64,000 nucleotides of DNA from Lederbergia citrea (GCF_018343525.1 NZ_JAGYPH010000002.1:1054001-1118000); one strand, 5' to 3'; positions 45,090-54,496 are shown, counted from the first letter of the stretch. Made by a program: numbers and translations. The notes: generated by a model from the letters alone, not told the origin.

Positions 45090-45590
45090 TTAAACTTCTC
45101 CTCTTACACTGTGAGCCAGACGGCTTGAGGCGGCAGCGGCTATTGCTCCGACAATATCATCAAGGAATGTATGACATTTTCCGGTAGAATGATCATTCAG
45201 CTTTTCTAGAATACCCGGTTTTTGTTTATCGATATATCCGTAATTTGTAAATCCAATGGATCCATATACGTTTACAATTGAAAAGGCGAGAATTTCATCT
45301 ACTCCATAAAGACTCTCGTCGCTTGCAATAATACTTTGCAGGGGTTCCTCAAGCTTCCCACTTTCAGCAAGCATATCTAACTGAATTCCCGTTAAAATTG
45401 CATTCTGAACTTCCCTTTTTTGAAGTACACGTTCAATATTGTAAATACATTCCTCAACTTTTAAGCCTGGATGATATTTTTTCTGTAGATACATTACCAG
45501 TTCAGCAATATCTTCGATTGTCACACCCCGTTCTTTTAACCAACGGCGTGCTGTTTCCTCGGAAATACTAATTTTTCGTTCGTTCTCCAT
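45090..45590 (-). CDS. yutG: phosphatidylglycerophosphatase A-like protein YutG
   Basis: A 166-aa soluble PgpA-family protein. ERVLQKREVQNAILTGIQLD, DESLYGVDEILAFSIVNVYGSIG and FLDDIVGAIAAAASSRL are the family motifs with the acidic residues. Unlike E. coli PgpA it has no clear membrane helices. An N-terminal extension (SEETARRWLKERGVTIEDIAELV) is common in the Bacillus form. The substrate in vivo is not settled. Confidence 0.85.
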   Translation of the reverse strand: MENERKISISEETARRWLKERGVTIEDIAELVMYLQKKYHPGLKVEECIYNIERVLQKREVQNAILTGIQLDMLAESGKLEEPLQSIIASDESLYGVDEILAFSIVNVYGSIGFTNYGYIDKQKPGILEKLNDHSTGKCHTFLDDIVGAIAAAASSRLAHSVRGEV

Positions 45591-45732
45591 TTGTCTGGGA
45601 CTCCCTTCACTACATGTTTACAACTATGCTTATTTTTTCCACTAGCTATTCAAAATTAGAAACTCAGCAAGAAATCTTTTTATCCTCATATACATGAATA
45701 AACAGCAATCGATGATAAAGAGGGGATGCTGA

Positions 45733-46734
45733 ATGTCAGTAGAAGTATTGGAAAAATACTTCGGAATAAAACCGGAAAAATCGTTAAATGATGGAAGAGC
45801 GGTTCGGTATGTTGTAAATAACTCACTCTATACTATTATTCCGGTGACGCATATGGAACAAGACGCATTAATTGAATTATATGAGATGTCAGACCATATG
45901 GCAAAGTATGGGGATAAAAGAGTTTCAATTTTTGTTCCAGGAATTGATCAAAAATACCTTGTTACACACAAGGATCAAGACTTTTGCTTGTTGCATAATC
46001 ATAATTTTCCACCTTCAAGAAACAATAATATTGGGGTAAAACTTGCGAAGTTTCATGAACGGGGAAAGGCACTTCAAGCGACTATTACTGAAGCAAATCG
46101 AATGGGAGAGTGGAAATCTTTATGGGTTAAAAGACTTGAGCAAATGGAAAGAGTTTGGGGAGGTTTGCTACGAGAACAATCAGATGAAGAATTTGACAGG
46201 CTCTTTATTAAATCCTTTCCTTATTATCTGGGCCTATGCGAAAATGCAATTCAATATTTAACCGATACGGAGCTTGATGAAGCGCCTCATATTTCGGATC
46301 GGGGGACTATTTGCAATCTACATTTCAATAACGAATTATGGAAAAGTTCAATGGAGATTAGAAATCCATTTGATTGGGTTTTCGACCACCCTTCGAGGGA
46401 TTTGGCAGAATGGGTGAGGGACTGTTATTTTCGAAACCGTAGATCTTTTCAGCCCGAGGTTTCAAAATTTTTGCAAGGATATGAGTCCATTGCTCCATTA
46501 TCATCATTTTCTTGGCGACTTTTATATGCGCGGCTGTTATTCCCTCTACATTACTTTACATGTGTGGAAGATTATTATATAACGGGTTCACAATGGACTA
46601 AGAAGCAATTGGAAGAAAGGCTGAGCCGTTACATCAGGGATTCAAAGGACTATGAAATGTTTCTCGGAAATTTTTATTATATTGCTTACGTGGATCATAA
46701 ACAATTGCCTGTGCTTGACTGGCTAAGGAATTAA
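45733..46734 (+). CDS. yutH: spore coat-associated protein YutH
   Basis: A 333-aa protein of the CotS/YutH kinase-like group, related in fold to aminoglycoside phosphotransferases. LHNHNFPP and CNLHFNNELWKSS, followed by FDWVFDHPSRDLAEWVR, correspond to the catalytic and metal regions; the canonical HxD catalytic motif reads NLHFNNE, so kinase activity is doubtful. In B. subtilis YutH is a spore coat component. The start follows AGAGGGG. Confidence 0.85.
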   Translation: MSVEVLEKYFGIKPEKSLNDGRAVRYVVNNSLYTIIPVTHMEQDALIELYEMSDHMAKYGDKRVSIFVPGIDQKYLVTHKDQDFCLLHNHNFPPSRNNNIGVKLAKFHERGKALQATITEANRMGEWKSLWVKRLEQMERVWGGLLREQSDEEFDRLFIKSFPYYLGLCENAIQYLTDTELDEAPHISDRGTICNLHFNNELWKSSMEIRNPFDWVFDHPSRDLAEWVRDCYFRNRRSFQPEVSKFLQGYESIAPLSSFSWRLLYARLLFPLHYFTCVEDYYITGSQWTKKQLEERLSRYIRDSKDYEMFLGNFYYIAYVDHKQLPVLDWLRN

Positions 46735-46761
46735 AAAAACGATCCGGTGAATGCCGGATCG
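46733..46761 (-). terminator. terminator of yutI (minus strand)
   Basis: CGATCCGG (46740-46747) with CCGGATCG (46754-46761). The A7 run at 46733-46739 reads as T7 on the minus strand. Confidence 0.85.
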
Positions 46762-46773
46762 CGTTATATTAAT

Positions 46774-47010
46774 TTAAAATACTTGTTCAACTTCTAATAT
46801 TCCAGGTACTTCTTCAACTAAGGCTCGTTCAATCCCGGCTTTTAATGTAATGGTTGAGCTCGGGCAAGTTCCGCAAGCACCAAGTAAACGTAGCTTCACA
46901 ATTCCCTCATCCACATCAACGAGTTCACAGTCTCCGCCATCACGAAGCAGGAATGGGCGCAATTTATCTAAAACTTCCTGTACTTGTTCTGTAATTGTTG
47001 GCTCATACAT
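46774..47010 (-). CDS. yutI: NifU-like Fe-S protein YutI
   Basis: A 78-aa protein equal to the C-terminal NifU domain, with the CGTCPSS motif (CxxC) that binds a transient Fe-S cluster. It likely carries clusters to target proteins downstream of SUF. AAGGAG precedes the ATG on the minus strand. Confidence 0.93.
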   Translation of the reverse strand: MYEPTITEQVQEVLDKLRPFLLRDGGDCELVDVDEGIVKLRLLGACGTCPSSTITLKAGIERALVEEVPGILEVEQVF

Positions 47011-47116
47011 TGATATCGACTCCTTTCCTTATTACCATTATAATCAGATTGAACAAAAAAATCTAGATAACTGAGTTGAAATAACTATACAATAAGGTAA
47101 AGGAGGGAAGGTAGAT

Positions 47117-47443
47117 ATGAAACAGGAGGTTGAAATTTTTGTTTATGGAGCAGAACAAATTTGTGCAAGCTGTGTTGGTTTGCCGTCATCTCTAGATACA
47201 TACGAATGGCTGGAGGCGGCGATTTCAAGAAAATTTCCCGAGCAATCCTTTAAGATACAATATGTTGATATTTATGATCCCCCCGAAGCGGAAAAAATAA
47301 GACAATTTGCTGAGCGAGTCATTGAGGAAGATTTATTTTACCCAGTAGTTACAATTCGTGGCGAAATTATCGGTGAGGGCAATCCCCGGCTTAAAGATTT
47401 ATTTAAGGAAATGGAGAAATATGGCTACCGGGCAGAGGAGTAA
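47117..47443 (+). CDS. yuzD: DUF1462 thioredoxin-like protein YuzD
   Basis: A 108-aa thioredoxin-fold protein with a CASC pair near residue 15-18 (AEQICASCVGLPSS) and a cis-Pro loop at FYPVVTIRGEIIGEG. It is listed as a disulfide oxidoreductase-like protein in Bacillus. It is divergent from yutI and shares the theme of Fe-S/redox proteins in this stretch. Confidence 0.88.
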   Translation: MKQEVEIFVYGAEQICASCVGLPSSLDTYEWLEAAISRKFPEQSFKIQYVDIYDPPEAEKIRQFAERVIEEDLFYPVVTIRGEIIGEGNPRLKDLFKEMEKYGYRAEE

Positions 47444-47526
47444 ACAATTGAAGTAGATGCCCGTTTTTCTAAAAAGTTACCTATTCAGTTCTCATAAATC
47501 TTTGACTATACAAAAACAATAAAAAA

Positions 47527-47550
47527 GACCTGAACATCATTGTTCAGGTC
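47527..47550 (-). terminator. terminator of sufA/yutM (minus strand)
   Basis: GACCTGAACA with TGTTCAGGTC around TCAT. The A-run at 47520-47526 is a T-run on the minus strand. Confidence 0.85.
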
Positions 47551-47556
47551 CAAGTT

Positions 47557-47919
47557 TTAACATTTCTCAGGATTTCCTTCAACTTTAGCTGTACGGAAAG
47601 ATGAACCGCAGCCGCAGGAAACAAGGGCGTTAGGATTGTCAATCGTAAAGCCACCGCCCATCAGGGATTGCTTATAATCAATGACTGTTCCAGTCAATAG
47701 TGGAGCACTTTCTTCATCAATCACAACGTGGATGCCATTTTGCTCAAAATATTGATCAGATTCTGCCTTTTCATGTTCTAAGCTCATACCGTAGGATAAA
47801 CCGCTACAGCCACCACCATTAATAGAAAATCGAAAATAAGCATTTTCTTCTCCATTTTGTTTCATCATATCCTGGATTTGCAAAGCTGCTGCTTCTGTCA
47901 GTGTAATGATTGCACTCAT
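47557..47919 (-). CDS. sufA: HesB/IscA-type Fe-S carrier SufA (YutM)
   Basis: A 120-aa A-type carrier. The three ligands are in GGGCSGLSYG and the C-terminal SCGCGSSF. It delivers Fe-S clusters assembled by SUF. I use the ATG at 47919, six codons inside the longest frame, because GGGGTGGAG lies directly before it. Confidence 0.92.
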   Translation of the reverse strand: MSAIITLTEAAALQIQDMMKQNGEENAYFRFSINGGGCSGLSYGMSLEHEKAESDQYFEQNGIHVVIDEESAPLLTGTVIDYKQSLMGGGFTIDNPNALVSCGCGSSFRTAKVEGNPEKC

Positions 47920-48006
47920 TTTCTCCACCCCTCTCATCCTAGCTTATGCTGTAATTACTTTATAGTATATACCTCACATGCCCTATTCTCAACAGAGGAG
48001 CACGAA

Positions 48007-48243
48007 TTAAAACATCGGATTATCTTCAAGGTATTGGTAAATAGCCTTGACTAATAGGTCGGGCGTTTCTCCTGTTACCACTTCACCGTTTACAAGTGCG
48101 TATAATGTTTCCCCACATAAACCACAATGGTCGAGACATCCATATTCTACAATATCCAAATCTGGATCCTCTTCGAGTACTTGCAAAGCCTCATATCCAC
48201 CGCTTCCCAAGTTACTAATACAAAACTCGATGATTGGATTCAT
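48007..48243 (-). CDS. yuzB: DUF1450 family protein YuzB
   Basis: A 78-aa protein with cysteines at EFCISN and EYGCLDHCGLCGETLYA. The spacing resembles thioredoxin-like [2Fe-2S] ferredoxins, so a small cluster or a redox role is possible. Length equals the B. subtilis protein when the ATG at 48243 is used; GAGGTG lies six bases upstream. Confidence 0.85.
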   Translation of the reverse strand: MNPIIEFCISNLGSGGYEALQVLEEDPDLDIVEYGCLDHCGLCGETLYALVNGEVVTGETPDLLVKAIYQYLEDNPMF

Positions 48244-48340
48244 TTGCATCACCTCATTAACAATCTAATCCTACTCGTTTCATCTGTGTTAGTCAACGGG
48301 TATGCATATTATGTGGAGGTATACAAGTATATATGAACGG

Positions 48341-48369
48341 TTGTATATAAAAGGTTAATCCGCTATACT
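48341..48369 (+). promoter_or_regulatory. sigma-A promoter of yutJ
   Basis: TTGTAT (48341-48346) and TATACT (48364-48369), 17-bp spacer, about 88 bases before the yutJ start. Confidence 0.6.
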
Positions 48370-48457
48370 TTTACGTGGATATATTTATATAATAGGTTAT
48401 TTAAAAATGTTTTTTCGATATTTTTCCTCAAGTAGATGGCATAAAGGAGATATTTGC

Positions 48458-49525
48458 ATGAAAAAATTAGTACTGCTCGGCGGCGGATATGGAAACATGC
48501 GTGTTTTGCGAGAATTATTGCCCAATCACCTGCCAGACGATGTAACGATCACACTTATTGACAGAGTTCCATACCACTCCTTAAAAACTGAATATTATGC
48601 ACTGGCAGCGGGAACCGTCTCTGATCAAGAGGTACGTGTTTCTTTTCCTGAGCATCCACATTTACATATGCAATATGGCGAAGTGACCAAAATCGATTTA
48701 GAAGAAAATTTGATTCATATGGCTAATTCCGATCCAGTTCCATACGATGAATTGATTATCGGGCTAGGTTGCGAAGATAAATTCCATAATATACCAGGTG
48801 CTAATATTCATACCCACAGTATACAAACGATCGGAAAGGCTCGAGACACATACCAAACGCTTAATAACTTGCCTGCGAATTCGGTTGTAAGTATTGTAGG
48901 TGGGGGCTTAAGCGGTATTGAACTTGCAAGTGAACTTCGAGAAAGCCGTCCGGATCTGAAGATTAAGCTATTTGATCGTGGAAAAACGATTCTTTCTTCT
49001 TTTCCTGAAAGGATTAGCCGCTATGTGCAAAATTGGTTCAATACGAATGGTGTGGATGTAGTTAACGAAGCGAATATTACGAAGGTTGAAGAGGGGATTT
49101 TATATAATAATGACGAACCTGTTCAATCAGACGTCATTGTATGGACAGCAGGTATTCAACCTAATCACTTGGTTAGAGAAATGGATGCGGAAAAAGACCA
49201 ACAAGGCAGGGTTGTGCTAACAAAATATCACAATATTCCTGGAAATGAGCACGTTTACGTAGTTGGTGACTGCGCAAGCCTTCCGTATGCGCCTAGTGCA
49301 CAGCTAGCAGAAGGTCAAGCCGAACAAATTGTACAAGTCATGCTTAAACGGTGGAGCGATAAAGAGCTTCCTGAAGAGCTTCCGACCATTAAATTAAAAG
49401 GGGTACTTGGTTCACTTGGCAAAAAACAAGGTTTCGGAATGATGGCTGAACGCGCGATCACTGGCCGAATTGCCCGTATATTGAAATCAGGCGTCCTCTG
49501 GATGTATAAATATCATAAAGGTTAA
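48458..49525 (+). CDS. yutJ: NADH dehydrogenase-like FAD/NAD(P)-binding protein YutJ
   Basis: A 355-aa type II NADH dehydrogenase-like flavoprotein. The FAD motif LLGGGYGNM is at the N-terminus and the NAD motif IVGGGLSGIE is near residue 145. VIWTAGI and VVGDCAS complete the FAD site. The C-terminus is shorter than in true NDH-2 enzymes, and the membrane anchor is reduced. Electron acceptor unknown. AAAGGAGA precedes the ATG at 48458. Confidence 0.88.
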   Translation: MKKLVLLGGGYGNMRVLRELLPNHLPDDVTITLIDRVPYHSLKTEYYALAAGTVSDQEVRVSFPEHPHLHMQYGEVTKIDLEENLIHMANSDPVPYDELIIGLGCEDKFHNIPGANIHTHSIQTIGKARDTYQTLNNLPANSVVSIVGGGLSGIELASELRESRPDLKIKLFDRGKTILSSFPERISRYVQNWFNTNGVDVVNEANITKVEEGILYNNDEPVQSDVIVWTAGIQPNHLVREMDAEKDQQGRVVLTKYHNIPGNEHVYVVGDCASLPYAPSAQLAEGQAEQIVQVMLKRWSDKELPEELPTIKLKGVLGSLGKKQGFGMMAERAITGRIARILKSGVLWMYKYHKG

Positions 49526-49537
49526 ACTATATACACG

Positions 49538-49571
49538 AAAAAGCCAGCGCAATCTTAACGCTGGCTTTTTC
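49538..49571. terminator. bidirectional terminator between yutJ and yumC
   Basis: GAAAAAGCCAGCG with CGCTGGCTTTTTC around an 8-nt loop. Confidence 0.92.
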
Positions 49572-50567
49572 TTATTCAAATAAAGAAGTACTGTGCATTG
49601 GCTGCAGCCGTGCTTTTGGATCCAAATATGCTTTGGCATTGCTAACTGCAGTTGGAGCTTCACCAAATCCAGTAGCGATTAACTTTACTTTTCCTTCATA
49701 TGTCGTAACATCGCCGGCTGCATAAATACCAGGTATGTTCGTTTCCATTCGACTATTCACAACGATTGAGTTCTTTTCTATTTCCAGTCCCCAATCTTTA
49801 ATTGGCCCAAGCGAAGAAACAAACCCATAATTGACGATGAGAGAATCGAGTTCTACTGATTCTTTCGTTTCACCCTTAACCTCCTGAAGAACTAATTCAC
49901 GAATAGCTTCGTCATCACATACAAGATCGCAAGCCGTAAAAGGAGTTTTAATCTCTACTCGCGAATTTTTTAATTGTTCAACACTGCTTTCGTGTGCACG
50001 AAATTTATCCCTACGATGAATAAGTGTGACATTTTCCGCAATCGGCTCAAGCATAAGCGCCCAGTCGACAGCAGAATCACCGCCGCCAAGAATGGCCACT
50101 TTTTGTCCTGCGAATTTGTTCATATCATCGATAAAATAGTGGAGATTCACACCCTCATATTTACCGGCCTCATCAAGTTCAAGACGACGAGGCTGGAACG
50201 CACCGATGCCTGCAGTAATAATGATCGTTTTAGAATAGTGAATTTCCTGATCAGAAACAAGCTTAAAGCTGCCATCTTCTAATTTTTCGACATTTGTAAT
50301 AGCTTGTCCAAGACAAACAGTGGGAGAAAACATCGCCATCTGTTCTTTTAAATTATTAACAAGGTCCATGGCTTTTACTTTCGGAAAACCGGCAACATCA
50401 TATATATATTTTTCAGGATAAAGGGTTGCAAGCTGGCCACCAAGCTGTGGGAGACTTTCAATAATCTTAACGCTTGCGTTCCTCATTCCTCCATAAAAAG
50501 CAGTGAATAGCCCAGCTGGCCCTCCTCCAATAATGGTAATATCATATATATTTTGATCTTCTTTCAA
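49572..50567 (-). CDS. yumC: ferredoxin--NADP reductase YumC
   Basis: A 331-aa thioredoxin-reductase-like flavoprotein without the redox Cys pair, as in ferredoxin/flavodoxin-NADP+ reductases. FAD motif GGGPAGL, NADP motif [10 protein letters not shown] and [20 protein letters not shown] are present. I start it at the TTG at 50567, seven bases after GGGAGGG on the minus strand, which gives the normal family length; an ATG eleven codons upstream lies before that site. Confidence 0.93.
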   Translation of the reverse strand: MKEDQNIYDITIIGGGPAGLFTAFYGGMRNASVKIIESLPQLGGQLATLYPEKYIYDVAGFPKVKAMDLVNNLKEQMAMFSPTVCLGQAITNVEKLEDGSFKLVSDQEIHYSKTIIITAGIGAFQPRRLELDEAGKYEGVNLHYFIDDMNKFAGQKVAILGGGDSAVDWALMLEPIAENVTLIHRRDKFRAHESSVEQLKNSRVEIKTPFTACDLVCDDEAIRELVLQEVKGETKESVELDSLIVNYGFVSSLGPIKDWGLEIEKNSIVVNSRMETNIPGIYAAGDVTTYEGKVKLIATGFGEAPTAVSNAKAYLDPKARLQPMHSTSLFE

Positions 50568-50835
50568 AGAAAATCCCTCCCGTAATACTTGAAAATTCAT
50601 CCTTCACATCATATCATATACAATACAATCTTACATAATTTGCAATCTTATTTTATCTTATGAAATAAGAACCCTGGGTTATTTAATAAGGATGGTATTT
50701 CTTGAAGAATGGTTCAGAATCTTCTTAAGTTTCCTTTTTCCGTGAAACCGCTTGAAAAAGAAGAATAAAAGCATATAATGTAGAAGAGACATATGTTAAT
50801 AATTTATGACATTTTTCTAGTTTTTTATCACTGTA

Positions 50836-50851
50836 CGTGAAGTGCATCACA
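50836..50851. promoter_or_regulatory. Crp/Fnr-like operator upstream of yumB
   Basis: CGTGA-N6-TCACA (50836-50851) matches the Crp/Fnr-type consensus TGTGA-N6-TCACA except for the first base. It is 78 bases before the yumB start and overlaps or precedes a TATTAT/TATAAA -10-like region at 50858-50866. The rest of the 361-base gap (50568-50928) is AT-rich with no other clear signal. Which Crp-family protein would bind is unknown. Confidence 0.45.
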
Positions 50852-50928
50852 TGTACTTATTATAAATTTTTATTTAGCATTTCTCGTACAACCTCACATA
50901 TTATGAAGCAAAGGTGGCAGTGTTTACT

Positions 50929-52146
50929 ATGAAAAGGCCAAAAATTGTTGTATTAGGCGCAGGATACGGAGGACTCATTACAGTTACTCGGTTACAAAAA
51001 CAGCTTGGAAATAACGAAGCTGATATCGTTTTAGTGAATAAAAACGACTATCACTATGAAACTACATGGCTACATGAAGCTTCTGCCGGAACGCTTCATC
51101 ATGATCGTGTACGTTACGATATTAAGAAAGTAATCGATAATAGTAAGGTTGATTTTGTTCAGGCAACTGCTTTGAAAGTAGATCATCAAGCGAAAAAAGT
51201 ATTGCTTGATAGCGGAGAACTTGATTATGACTATTTGGTTGTGGCACTTGGAGGAGTTTCCGAAACATTTGGTATCACCGGACTCGACAAATATGCATTT
51301 ACCATTTCAAACATAAATTCTGCTCGCCAAATTCGCGAACATATTGAATACCAATTTGCTACTTATGCAGTAGAAGAAGAGAAGAATGCAGATCGTTTAA
51401 CGATTGTTGTCGGTGGAGCTGGTTTTACAGGTATCGAGTTCTTAGGAGAACTAGGAAATAGAATTCCTGAGCTTTGCGAAGAATATGACATTGATCAAAA
51501 GCTTGTCAGAGTTATCTGTGTTGAGGCGGCTCCAACTGCGCTTCCTGGATTCGACCCAGAGCTAGTAAAGTATGCGATGGCACACCTTGAGAGCAAAGGT
51601 ATCGAATTCATGATTGGAACAGCCATTAAAGAAGCAACACCAGAAGGTATTATCGTTGCCAAAGGCGAAAATGAAACAGAAGAAATTAAAGCTGAAACTG
51701 TCGTATGGGCTGCAGGTGTACGTGGTAACCCAATCATCGAAGCATCCGAATTTGAGAATATGCGCGGTCGTGTTAAAGTCGAAAAAGACTTGCGTGCTCC
51801 AAATCTTTCTGATGTATTCGTCATTGGTGACTGCTCACTCGTTATTAATGAAGAGATTAATCGTCCGTATCCGCCGACTGCTCAAATTGCGATGCAGCAA
51901 GGTGAACTTGCAGCATCAAATATTGCCAAATTGGTAAAAGGTAATACAAACTTGGATTCTTTCGTATTTGATAATAAAGGTACAGTGTGTTCTCTTGGCG
52001 ATGACGATGCGATCGGTGTTGTTTTCGGTAAGAAAGTAACTGGAACGAAAGCATCATTTATGAAAAAAATGATCGATAACCGTGCATTGTTCATGGTTGG
52101 AGGAGTACCTCTAACAATGAAAAAAGGTAAATTCAACTTTTTTTAA
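50929..52146 (+). CDS. yumB: type II NADH dehydrogenase (NDH-2, YumB-like)
   Basis: A 405-aa NDH-2 flavoenzyme that passes electrons from NADH to menaquinone at the membrane without pumping protons. FAD motif [11 protein letters not shown] motif [12 protein letters not shown] and [10 protein letters not shown] are intact, followed by the C-terminal amphipathic region ([15 protein letters not shown]). The start is taken at the ATG at 50929 after AAAGGTGG; a GTG at 50914 lies within that site. Confidence 0.92.
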   Translation: MKRPKIVVLGAGYGGLITVTRLQKQLGNNEADIVLVNKNDYHYETTWLHEASAGTLHHDRVRYDIKKVIDNSKVDFVQATALKVDHQAKKVLLDSGELDYDYLVVALGGVSETFGITGLDKYAFTISNINSARQIREHIEYQFATYAVEEEKNADRLTIVVGGAGFTGIEFLGELGNRIPELCEEYDIDQKLVRVICVEAAPTALPGFDPELVKYAMAHLESKGIEFMIGTAIKEATPEGIIVAKGENETEEIKAETVVWAAGVRGNPIIEASEFENMRGRVKVEKDLRAPNLSDVFVIGDCSLVINEEINRPYPPTAQIAMQQGELAASNIAKLVKGNTNLDSFVFDNKGTVCSLGDDDAIGVVFGKKVTGTKASFMKKMIDNRALFMVGGVPLTMKKGKFNFF

Positions 52147-52164
52147 GCCATGATTATAAGATAG

Positions 52165-52204
52165 AAAGGGCAGAGCCTGCATTGCAGTGATTCTGCCTTT
52201 TTCT
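52165..52204 (+). terminator. intrinsic terminator after yumB
   Basis: AAAGGGCAGA with TCTGCCTTTTT and an inner GCCTGCA/TGCAGTG stem. Confidence 0.8.
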
Positions 52205-52251
52205 AATTTTTCAAGGCGCTTGCGCTTTTATTATTAGGGAGGTAGGGGCAC

Positions 52252-52734
52252 ATGAAAACGGAACGCGGGAAAGTGTGGCTAGGGGTATCCGGCCTGGTAC
52301 TTGATGAACAAGGGAGATGGCTTGTTGTCAAAAAGAAATACGGGGGACTACTTGGGAAATGGTCATTACCAGCCGGATTTGTCGCCCCGGGAGAGACCGC
52401 TGATGAAGCGGTTAAACGAGAAATTCTTGAGGAAACGGGAGTAGCTACCCATGTTAAAGGCATGCTCGGATTTCGGACAGGAGTTTTGGATTCTAGCATA
52501 AGTGATAACATGGTTGTGTTCCGATGTGAACCGATGAATACAACAATTATTGTCCAAGAAGAAGAGCTTGAAGATGCACAATGGATAGATCCGAATGTGT
52601 TACTGCACGATAAGCAAGCTTCAGTAATGATTCATGAAATGATTAAGGCGGGATACAGTGATTCAAAGGCTTTGATTGACGGCATAAATCCTGGGAATCA
52701 ATTCGGCTATACGTCTTATAAATTATTTTTTTAA
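52252..52734 (+). CDS. Nudix family hydrolase
   Basis: A 160-aa Nudix hydrolase with the full box G-x5-E-x7-REVXEE-like motif (GETADEAVKREILEETGV, residues about 47-64). The N-terminal part is typical of ADP-ribose or nucleotide-pyrophosphate hydrolases. Substrate unknown. AGGGAGGTAGGGG precedes the ATG at 52252. It may have a housecleaning role linked to the NADH enzymes nearby, but that is only proximity. Confidence 0.9.
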   Translation: MKTERGKVWLGVSGLVLDEQGRWLVVKKKYGGLLGKWSLPAGFVAPGETADEAVKREILEETGVATHVKGMLGFRTGVLDSSISDNMVVFRCEPMNTTIIVQEEELEDAQWIDPNVLLHDKQASVMIHEMIKAGYSDSKALIDGINPGNQFGYTSYKLFF

Positions 52735-52771
52735 TAAAATATATTGTCATAAAATCGTCGCTCAAATCTGA

Positions 52772-52800
52772 TTGACGCTATATAAGACATTCAGTAAACT
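52772..52800 (+). promoter_or_regulatory. sigma-A promoter of yuiB
   Basis: TTGACG (52772-52777) and TAAACT (52795-52800), 17-bp spacer, 33 bases before the yuiB start. Confidence 0.55.
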
Positions 52801-52833
52801 GAAAGATAGTGTAGAATCAAGGGGGAAACATCC

Positions 52834-53157
52834 ATGCAAATGGCCATACCGGTCCTATTAATATCGATGCTACTGTTCTTTGTTTTATTTTTCGGCATTG
52901 GATTTTTACTTAATATGCTGTTGCGGATGACATGGATTATGGCGATTATTTATCCAGTTATCGCAATATTAATCATAGATAAAGTAAATTTCAGTGAATA
53001 CTTCACCAATCCCGGATCATCTTTTACTAGTTTAGGTAAAAGTGTTTCTAGATTAGCCGCAGCAGATATTACTATTTTAGCTAGCGGGCTTGCAGGTGCA
53101 ATCCTCTCTGGAGTAACAATGCGAGTTCTTCGCGCTAAAGGATATAGAATGTTTTAA
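52834..53157 (+). CDS. yuiB: membrane protein YuiB
   Basis: A 107-aa integral membrane protein with about three hydrophobic segments (residues 5-25, 30-48 and 75-97). It matches YuiB by position and by LLNMLLRMTWIMAIIYP. Function unknown. AAGGGGGAAA precedes the ATG. Confidence 0.85.
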   Translation: MQMAIPVLLISMLLFFVLFFGIGFLLNMLLRMTWIMAIIYPVIAILIIDKVNFSEYFTNPGSSFTSLGKSVSRLAAADITILASGLAGAILSGVTMRVLRAKGYRMF

Positions 53158-53190
53158 AAGACTTTCCTAATCGAAAGTCTTTTAATTTTT
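53156..53190 (+). terminator. intrinsic terminator after yuiB
   Basis: AAAAGACTTTC (53156-53166) with GAAAGTCTTTT (53173-53183), T-rich tail. Confidence 0.88.
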
Positions 53191-53219
53191 CAGTCTTTTT
53201 ACTGACTTTTAGAATAATT

Positions 53220-53252
53220 CCTCTCAAAGATGGGAAACAATACTTTGAGAGG
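53220..53252 (+). promoter_or_regulatory. hairpin covering the yuiC ribosome binding site
   Basis: CCTCTCAAAG (53220-53229) is perfectly complementary to CTTTGAGAGG (53243-53252). The right arm contains most of the GAGAGGAG Shine-Dalgarno sequence, and the start codon follows at 53262. Folding would block translation, so a thermosensor-like or regulated opening is possible. Confidence 0.6.
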
Positions 53253-53261
53253 AGTGAATAA

Positions 53262-53963
53262 ATGTTACACGTTCAAAAGTTGGGCAGAAGGTTTTTAATG
53301 GTATTTTTATTAATTGGTGCATTGCTCTCAACATTTGAGTCAATAACAGGAATAAGTGCTAAAACATTGGCATCACAGACAACTACTAGAGCAGATGGTA
53401 GCATCTTTCCGAAAAATGCAGAGAAACAATTCAAAATAATACTAAAATCTATGTACCGTGCAGTAGATACTAATACATATCGCATCAATTTAAGTGCGAA
53501 TGTGGAAAAGAAAGCTTCCAAGGATGATAAGAATTGGTCAGAATATCCTAGTAAAAAGGTAGTCGCCACCGGGTATACTGCCGGAATTGAATCAACAGGA
53601 AAAAATCCTGGCCATCCCTTGTATGGCCTGACTTATTCAGGAGTAAAAGTAAAAAGGGATCTATTCTCAACAATTGCTGCAGATCCTAAAGTGTTTCCGC
53701 TTGGAACAGTACTTTTCATTCCAGGCTATGGTTATGGGGTAGTGGCAGATACAGGTTCAGCAATTAAGGGAAATATTATAGATCTATTTTTCGAAACGGT
53801 TGATGATGTTTATAATGAATGGGGAAAGAAAACGGTTGAAGTATACATTATTCAAAAAGGAAATGGAAAATTAACCGAAGAGGATTTCACAGCATTAAAA
53901 GAAAATCAAACAATGCAAGTTTTTCGGCAAAATTTATTAAAACAAAATGGCGAGCAAAAATAA
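53262..53963 (+). CDS. yuiC: 3D-domain cell-wall enzyme YuiC
   Basis: A 233-aa exported protein with a signal peptide or membrane anchor in residues 8-28 and a C-terminal 3D domain ([44 protein letters not shown]), the double-psi beta-barrel of lytic transglycosylases such as MltA. In B. subtilis YuiC is a stationary-phase muralytic enzyme. Its ribosome binding site is within a hairpin. Confidence 0.88.
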   Translation: MLHVQKLGRRFLMVFLLIGALLSTFESITGISAKTLASQTTTRADGSIFPKNAEKQFKIILKSMYRAVDTNTYRINLSANVEKKASKDDKNWSEYPSKKVVATGYTAGIESTGKNPGHPLYGLTYSGVKVKRDLFSTIAADPKVFPLGTVLFIPGYGYGVVADTGSAIKGNIIDLFFETVDDVYNEWGKKTVEVYIIQKGNGKLTEEDFTALKENQTMQVFRQNLLKQNGEQK

Positions 53964-53965
53964 TG

Positions 53966-53999
53966 AAAAAGAAGCAGATACTGAAGCTGCTTCTTTTTT
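53966..53999. terminator. bidirectional terminator between yuiC and yuiD
   Basis: AAAAAGAAGCAG (53966-53977) with CTGCTTCTTTTT (53987-53998). Confidence 0.88.
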
Positions 54000-54004
54000 C
54001 ATTA

Positions 54005-54496
54005 TTAAGGGATGTTGATCATATAGTCGAGAACTAATGCCCAGATGATCCCAGTCAGTCCGCCAAAAAAAACTTCGATTGGCTTGTGTCCAAGCAGTTC
54101 TTTCAGATTAATGATTTCTTTCTCTTTCTGCGTTTGGGATTTATTTCGCCAAACTTTTGTTTCTTCAAGCATCTTCTGAAAATCGGCTGAAAGCCTGTTA
54201 AGAACGGCAGCTTGTTCTCCAGCCTGTCTACGGATTCCTTTTGCATCATACATGACGATCATCGCAAAGATGGCCGTGATTGCAAAAGGTGTAGAACCGA
54301 GCCCTGTATCTAGGGCAACTGCAGTGGCTAAAGCAGTTACGGCGGCAGAGTGGGAACTTGGCATTCCCCCAGTCGAGGTAAGTAGTGACCAATCAGTTTT
54401 CCTTGTCACTAAGTAGTGAATGGGGACTTTAATTAATTGAGCAAAGAAAATAGCGGAAAACGCAGCCCAAAGCGGGAAATTAAGTAGAAGATCCAT
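54005..54496 (-). CDS. yuiD: divergent PAP2 family membrane protein YuiD
   Basis: A 163-aa integral membrane protein of the divergent PAP2 (acid phosphatase/vanadium haloperoxidase-related) family. GGMPSSHSAAVTALA carries the SxxH-type motif, and LLGHKPIEVFFGGLTGI forms the last active-site region. The ATG at 54496 follows GAGAGGATG; a frame extending 21 codons further upstream was rejected. Confidence 0.88.
   Translation of the reverse strand: MDLLLNFPLWAAFSAIFFAQLIKVPIHYLVTRKTDWSLLTSTGGMPSSHSAAVTALATAVALDTGLGSTPFAITAIFAMIVMYDAKGIRRQAGEQAAVLNRLSADFQKMLEETKVWRNKSQTQKEKEIINLKELLGHKPIEVFFGGLTGIIWALVLDYMINIP

Noticed and set aside
50836..50851. Rex operator upstream of yumB
   Set aside because: Rex boxes have GTGA and TCAC arms eight bases apart; here the spacing is six, which fits Crp/Fnr instead.
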